Positions 61,905-64,000 of a stretch of 64,000 nt of DNA are shown in pieces; the first letter of the stretch is position 1, and every line of letters starts with the position of its first letter. This stretch comes from a bacterium (GTDB taxonomy: Bacteria > Chloroflexota > Dehalococcoidia > Tepidiformales > Tepidiformaceae): NCBI GenBank assembly GCA_003577245.1, contig QEVS01000004.1, positions 62,001 through 126,000 of the forward strand, given 5' to 3'. The position numbers and the translations under genes were made by a program. The notes below the pieces were generated by a model, which had not been told where the DNA came from, did no database searches, and saw nothing but the letters and a program-made list of their open reading frames with translations.

Positions 61905-64000
61905 TCAGCCTCGAATCACCTTCTCGAGCATCTCCAGGAGGTCGGCGGGGCGATAGGGCTTCTGGATGAAGCCCGCCGCGCCCGTGCTCTCAAGGCGGGC
62001 GAGCGATTCCTCTTCGCCGTAGCCGCTGGAGAGGACGACGCGCACTGCCGGGTCGATAGCGCGGAGCACCCTGAACGTTTCGGCGCCATCCATGCCGGGC
62101 ATGGTGAGGTCAAGCACCACGAAGTCGAAATCGCCCGGGTGAGCGCGAAAGAGCCGCACCGCCTCGTGCCCGTCTTGCGCCACGGTCACCTTTGCCCCTG
62201 CCCTTTCCAGCACCCGCGCGGTCAGCCTGCGGACGGCGTCATCGTCGTCCACAACGAGGGCCCGGCTGCCATCCAGGGTCACCACAGCCGGCGCCGCTTC
62301 GGGAACCGGTGCGGCTTCCACGCCATCGGCGGCAGGGATGAGCACCCGGAATGTCGAGCCCCTCCCCGGCTCGCTTGCAACGATGATCGCCCCCCGGTGC
62401 GAGCGGATGATCCCCAGCACGGCCGCCATTCCAAGGCCCCGGCCCGTGAACTTGGTCGTGAAAAACGGCTCAAAGATGCGGTCCATGGTCGCCTGGTCCA
62501 TCCCTGAACCCGTGTCCGACACCTCGACAAAGGCGTAGGTGCCCGGTGGCAGGTCACCATCGACGTACGAGCGCAGCAGGTCTTCGCGCGTCGCCTCCAT
62601 GGCCCCCGTCTTGATCGTTATCGTTCCCGGGCTGTCGCCGATTGCGTCGGAGGCGTTGGTGATGAGGTTCATCACCACCTGGCGGAGCTGGGTGGCATCG
62701 CCCTCGACCGCCGGGAGCCCGGGGGCAAAGTCGTAGACGAGCCGCGCCTTCTTCGAGATTGAGACTTCGAGCAGGTGGGCCATCTCGTTCACAAGGCCGT
62801 CCAGGTTGACCGGCTCCACGGTGAAACGCGCCCGCCCCGCGTAGGCGAGAAGCTGACGCGTGAGCTCGGCTGCGCGCAGCCCCGCGGACTCGATGTCCCG
62901 CACGGTGTCGCGAGCGGCGGACCCGGGGGGTAATTCGTTGAGCGCCAGGCCGGCGTTGCCGATGATCCCTGCCAGCAGGTTGTTGAAGTCGTGCGCGATT
63001 CCGCCTGCGAGCACTCCCAGGCTTTCCAGCTTCTGGGTGTGCTGGATCTGCGCTTCCATGTGCTGGCGTTCGGCTTCGGCCTTTTTTCGGGCCGTGATGT
63101 CGAGCGCCACCACATGCACCGCCGGGCGACCCTCGTGGATGAAGGGCGCGGCCGTCACCTCCACCGTTACAGTTGTCCCATCGAGCCGTACATAGGTTTG
63201 TTCGACTGGGAAGAGCCCCTTCTCCCCACCGAGCATGCGGGCGATGCGGTCGAGCGCAATCTCCCGGCTGACAGGATCGAGCACTTCCCGGATATCCATC
63301 CCTTTGAGCTCTTCCGGACTGTTGGCGCCCAGCAACCGCGCGCCGGCCGCGTTGGCGAACACAATCAGCCCGTCCTGGTGCACGGCAATCCCGTAGGGCG
63401 AGGTGTCGACGAGCAGCCGGTACCGCTCCTCGCTCTCCCTGAGCGCAGCATCGGCCCTCTTCCTGTCGCTGACATCGTGAATCACGATTCCGAGCGCAGC
63501 CGGGGCACCGTCGGGGCCCGGCATGGTGAAAAGAGAGAAGGTGATTGCGATACGCCGCCCATCCTTCGTCAGGCGCTCCGTCTCGGCGCGAACGATCTCT
63601 CCCCTGAGGGCGCGTTGCGAAAAGCCGGCCGCCTCTTCGCGCAGCTCCGGGGGCGTGATGGGCTCGAAGGTCATGCCCACCATCTCCTCGGCGGTGTAGC
63701 CAAAGAGCTGCTCGGCGGCGCGATTCCAGGTGAGGATCCGTCCCTCCATGTCGCGGCTCATGATCGCGTCGTGGGAAGATTCGACGATCGCCGCCAGTTG
63801 TGCCGACACACGGGCTGCTTCCCGGCGCTCATGTTCCGTCCGCTTCTCTTCGCTCAGGTCGTGGAAGATGGCGGCAATGCCCGTCTGGGCACCATCCACG
63901 TCGCGAATGGGAAAGGCCGAGATGCGCACGGGGAGAGTGCGGCCATCGGGACCGCGGGCCTCGATCTCGGCCTCGAACGGCTCTCCCGAAAGCGCCCGGG
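61905..64000 (-). CDS. Hybrid PAS histidine kinase with C-terminal receiver, cut at the window edge
   Basis: 698 codons are visible; the frame is open to base 64000, where PAS text still reads FEAEIEARGPDGRTLPVRIS, so the start lies outside. Order from the edge: partial PAS, two or three full PAS (NRAAEQLFGYTAEEMVGM; HQDGLIVFANAAGARLLGANS), HisKA GIAHDFNNLLAGIIGNAGL, HATPase (DTGSGMDQATMDRIFEPFFTTK, GRGLGMAAVLGI) and a receiver (LVVDDDDAVRRL, VVLDLTMPGMDG, KPYRPADLLEML). Phosphate would flow from kinase to its own receiver. No membrane segment appears in the visible part. Confidence 0.9.
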   Translation of the reverse strand, partial: RALSGEPFEAEIEARGPDGRTLPVRISAFPIRDVDGAQTGIAAIFHDLSEEKRTEHERREAARVSAQLAAIVESSHDAIMSRDMEGRILTWNRAAEQLFGYTAEEMVGMTFEPITPPELREEAAGFSQRALRGEIVRAETERLTKDGRRIAITFSLFTMPGPDGAPAALGIVIHDVSDRKRADAALRESEERYRLLVDTSPYGIAVHQDGLIVFANAAGARLLGANSPEELKGMDIREVLDPVSREIALDRIARMLGGEKGLFPVEQTYVRLDGTTVTVEVTAAPFIHEGRPAVHVVALDITARKKAEAERQHMEAQIQHTQKLESLGVLAGGIAHDFNNLLAGIIGNAGLALNELPPGSAARDTVRDIESAGLRAAELTRQLLAYAGRARFTVEPVNLDGLVNEMAHLLEVSISKKARLVYDFAPGLPAVEGDATQLRQVVMNLITNASDAIGDSPGTITIKTGAMEATREDLLRSYVDGDLPPGTYAFVEVSDTGSGMDQATMDRIFEPFFTTKFTGRGLGMAAVLGIIRSHRGAIIVASEPGRGSTFRVLIPAADGVEAAPVPEAAPAVVTLDGSRALVVDDDDAVRRLTARVLERAGAKVTVAQDGHEAVRLFRAHPGDFDFVVLDLTMPGMDGAETFRVLRAIDPAVRVVLSSGYGEEESLARLESTGAAGFIQKPYRPADLLEMLEKVIRG

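Overview
The window is a GC-rich bacterial chromosome segment with short intergenic gaps and many start/stop overlaps (ATGA, GTGA, TTGA, TGATG). The mix of genes suggests a Chloroflexota bacterium, perhaps a Dehalococcoidia/Tepidiforma-like lineage. Pointers are Tat-dependent substrate-binding lipoproteins with a GCGDDDD lipobox region, an F420-type LLM oxidoreductase, an AmaP/ScpB pair, a DUF5667 protein beside an ECF sigma factor, and a lone GrdB-like selenoprotein. This placement is an inference; no phylogenetic marker was tested.

Layout. 0-4.2 kb: HxlR regulator with a divergent promoter at the left edge, holA, a methyltransferase and a membrane-anchored protein. 4.2-5.6 kb: secreted HExxH protein with Ca-binding repeats. 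5.7-7.7 kb: lower-GC restriction-modification island (C5 methyltransferase, HNH nuclease, Vsr). 7.8-10.8 kb: mtaB-amaP-scpB-DUF503 operon and tRNA-Ser(CGA). 10.8-12.7 kb: phage connector-like gene and a selenoprotein whose UGA codon splits it into two ORFs. 12.8-18.6 kb: peptide/oligopeptide ABC importer with two near-duplicate binding proteins and two permeases but no ATPase. 18.6-27.2 kb: tRNA-Thr and a run of mostly minus-strand metabolic and regulatory genes (hydrolase, acyl-CoA dehydrogenase, moaC, SDR). 27.4-28.6 kb: isolated phage major-capsid-like gene with its own terminator and a LuxR-type gene. 28.8-32.6 kb: ABC exporter and a GT4 glycosyltransferase. 32.7-37.9 kb: large two-gene CoA-dehydratase-activase-like locus. 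38-43.3 kb: GNAT, nitroreductase, two PPK2 kinases, a thioredoxin-reductase-like ferredoxin-NADP reductase and small proteins. 43.3-45 kb: ECF sigma factor and DUF5667 partner. 45-47.9 kb: tandem CaiB-type CoA transferase and ClpS. 47.9-52.7 kb: PAS histidine kinase and multi-PAS diguanylate cyclase. 52.8-54.2 kb: phage terminase large subunit interrupted by one in-frame TAG. 54.2-55.3 kb: small Lys/Ala-rich protein, tRNA-Sec(UCA) and a DUF3800 protein. 55.5-64 kb: LLM oxidoreductase, SnoaL-like protein, alpha/beta hydrolase, NhaA, enoyl-CoA hydratase and a hybrid histidine kinase running off the right edge.

Two themes stand out. First, the window carries both a tRNA-Sec and a UGA-containing selenoprotein of the GrdB/PrdB-like family (U-P-V-C-H-Q-S context), so UGA is very probably recoded here. 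Second, three phage-assembly-type genes (connector-like, major capsid, terminase) sit singly, about 15-25 kb apart, on both strands and among ordinary host genes. This is either an eroded prophage or a dispersed, domesticated particle system such as a gene-transfer agent. The terminase amber codon argues for decay unless it is a sequencing error or is read through.
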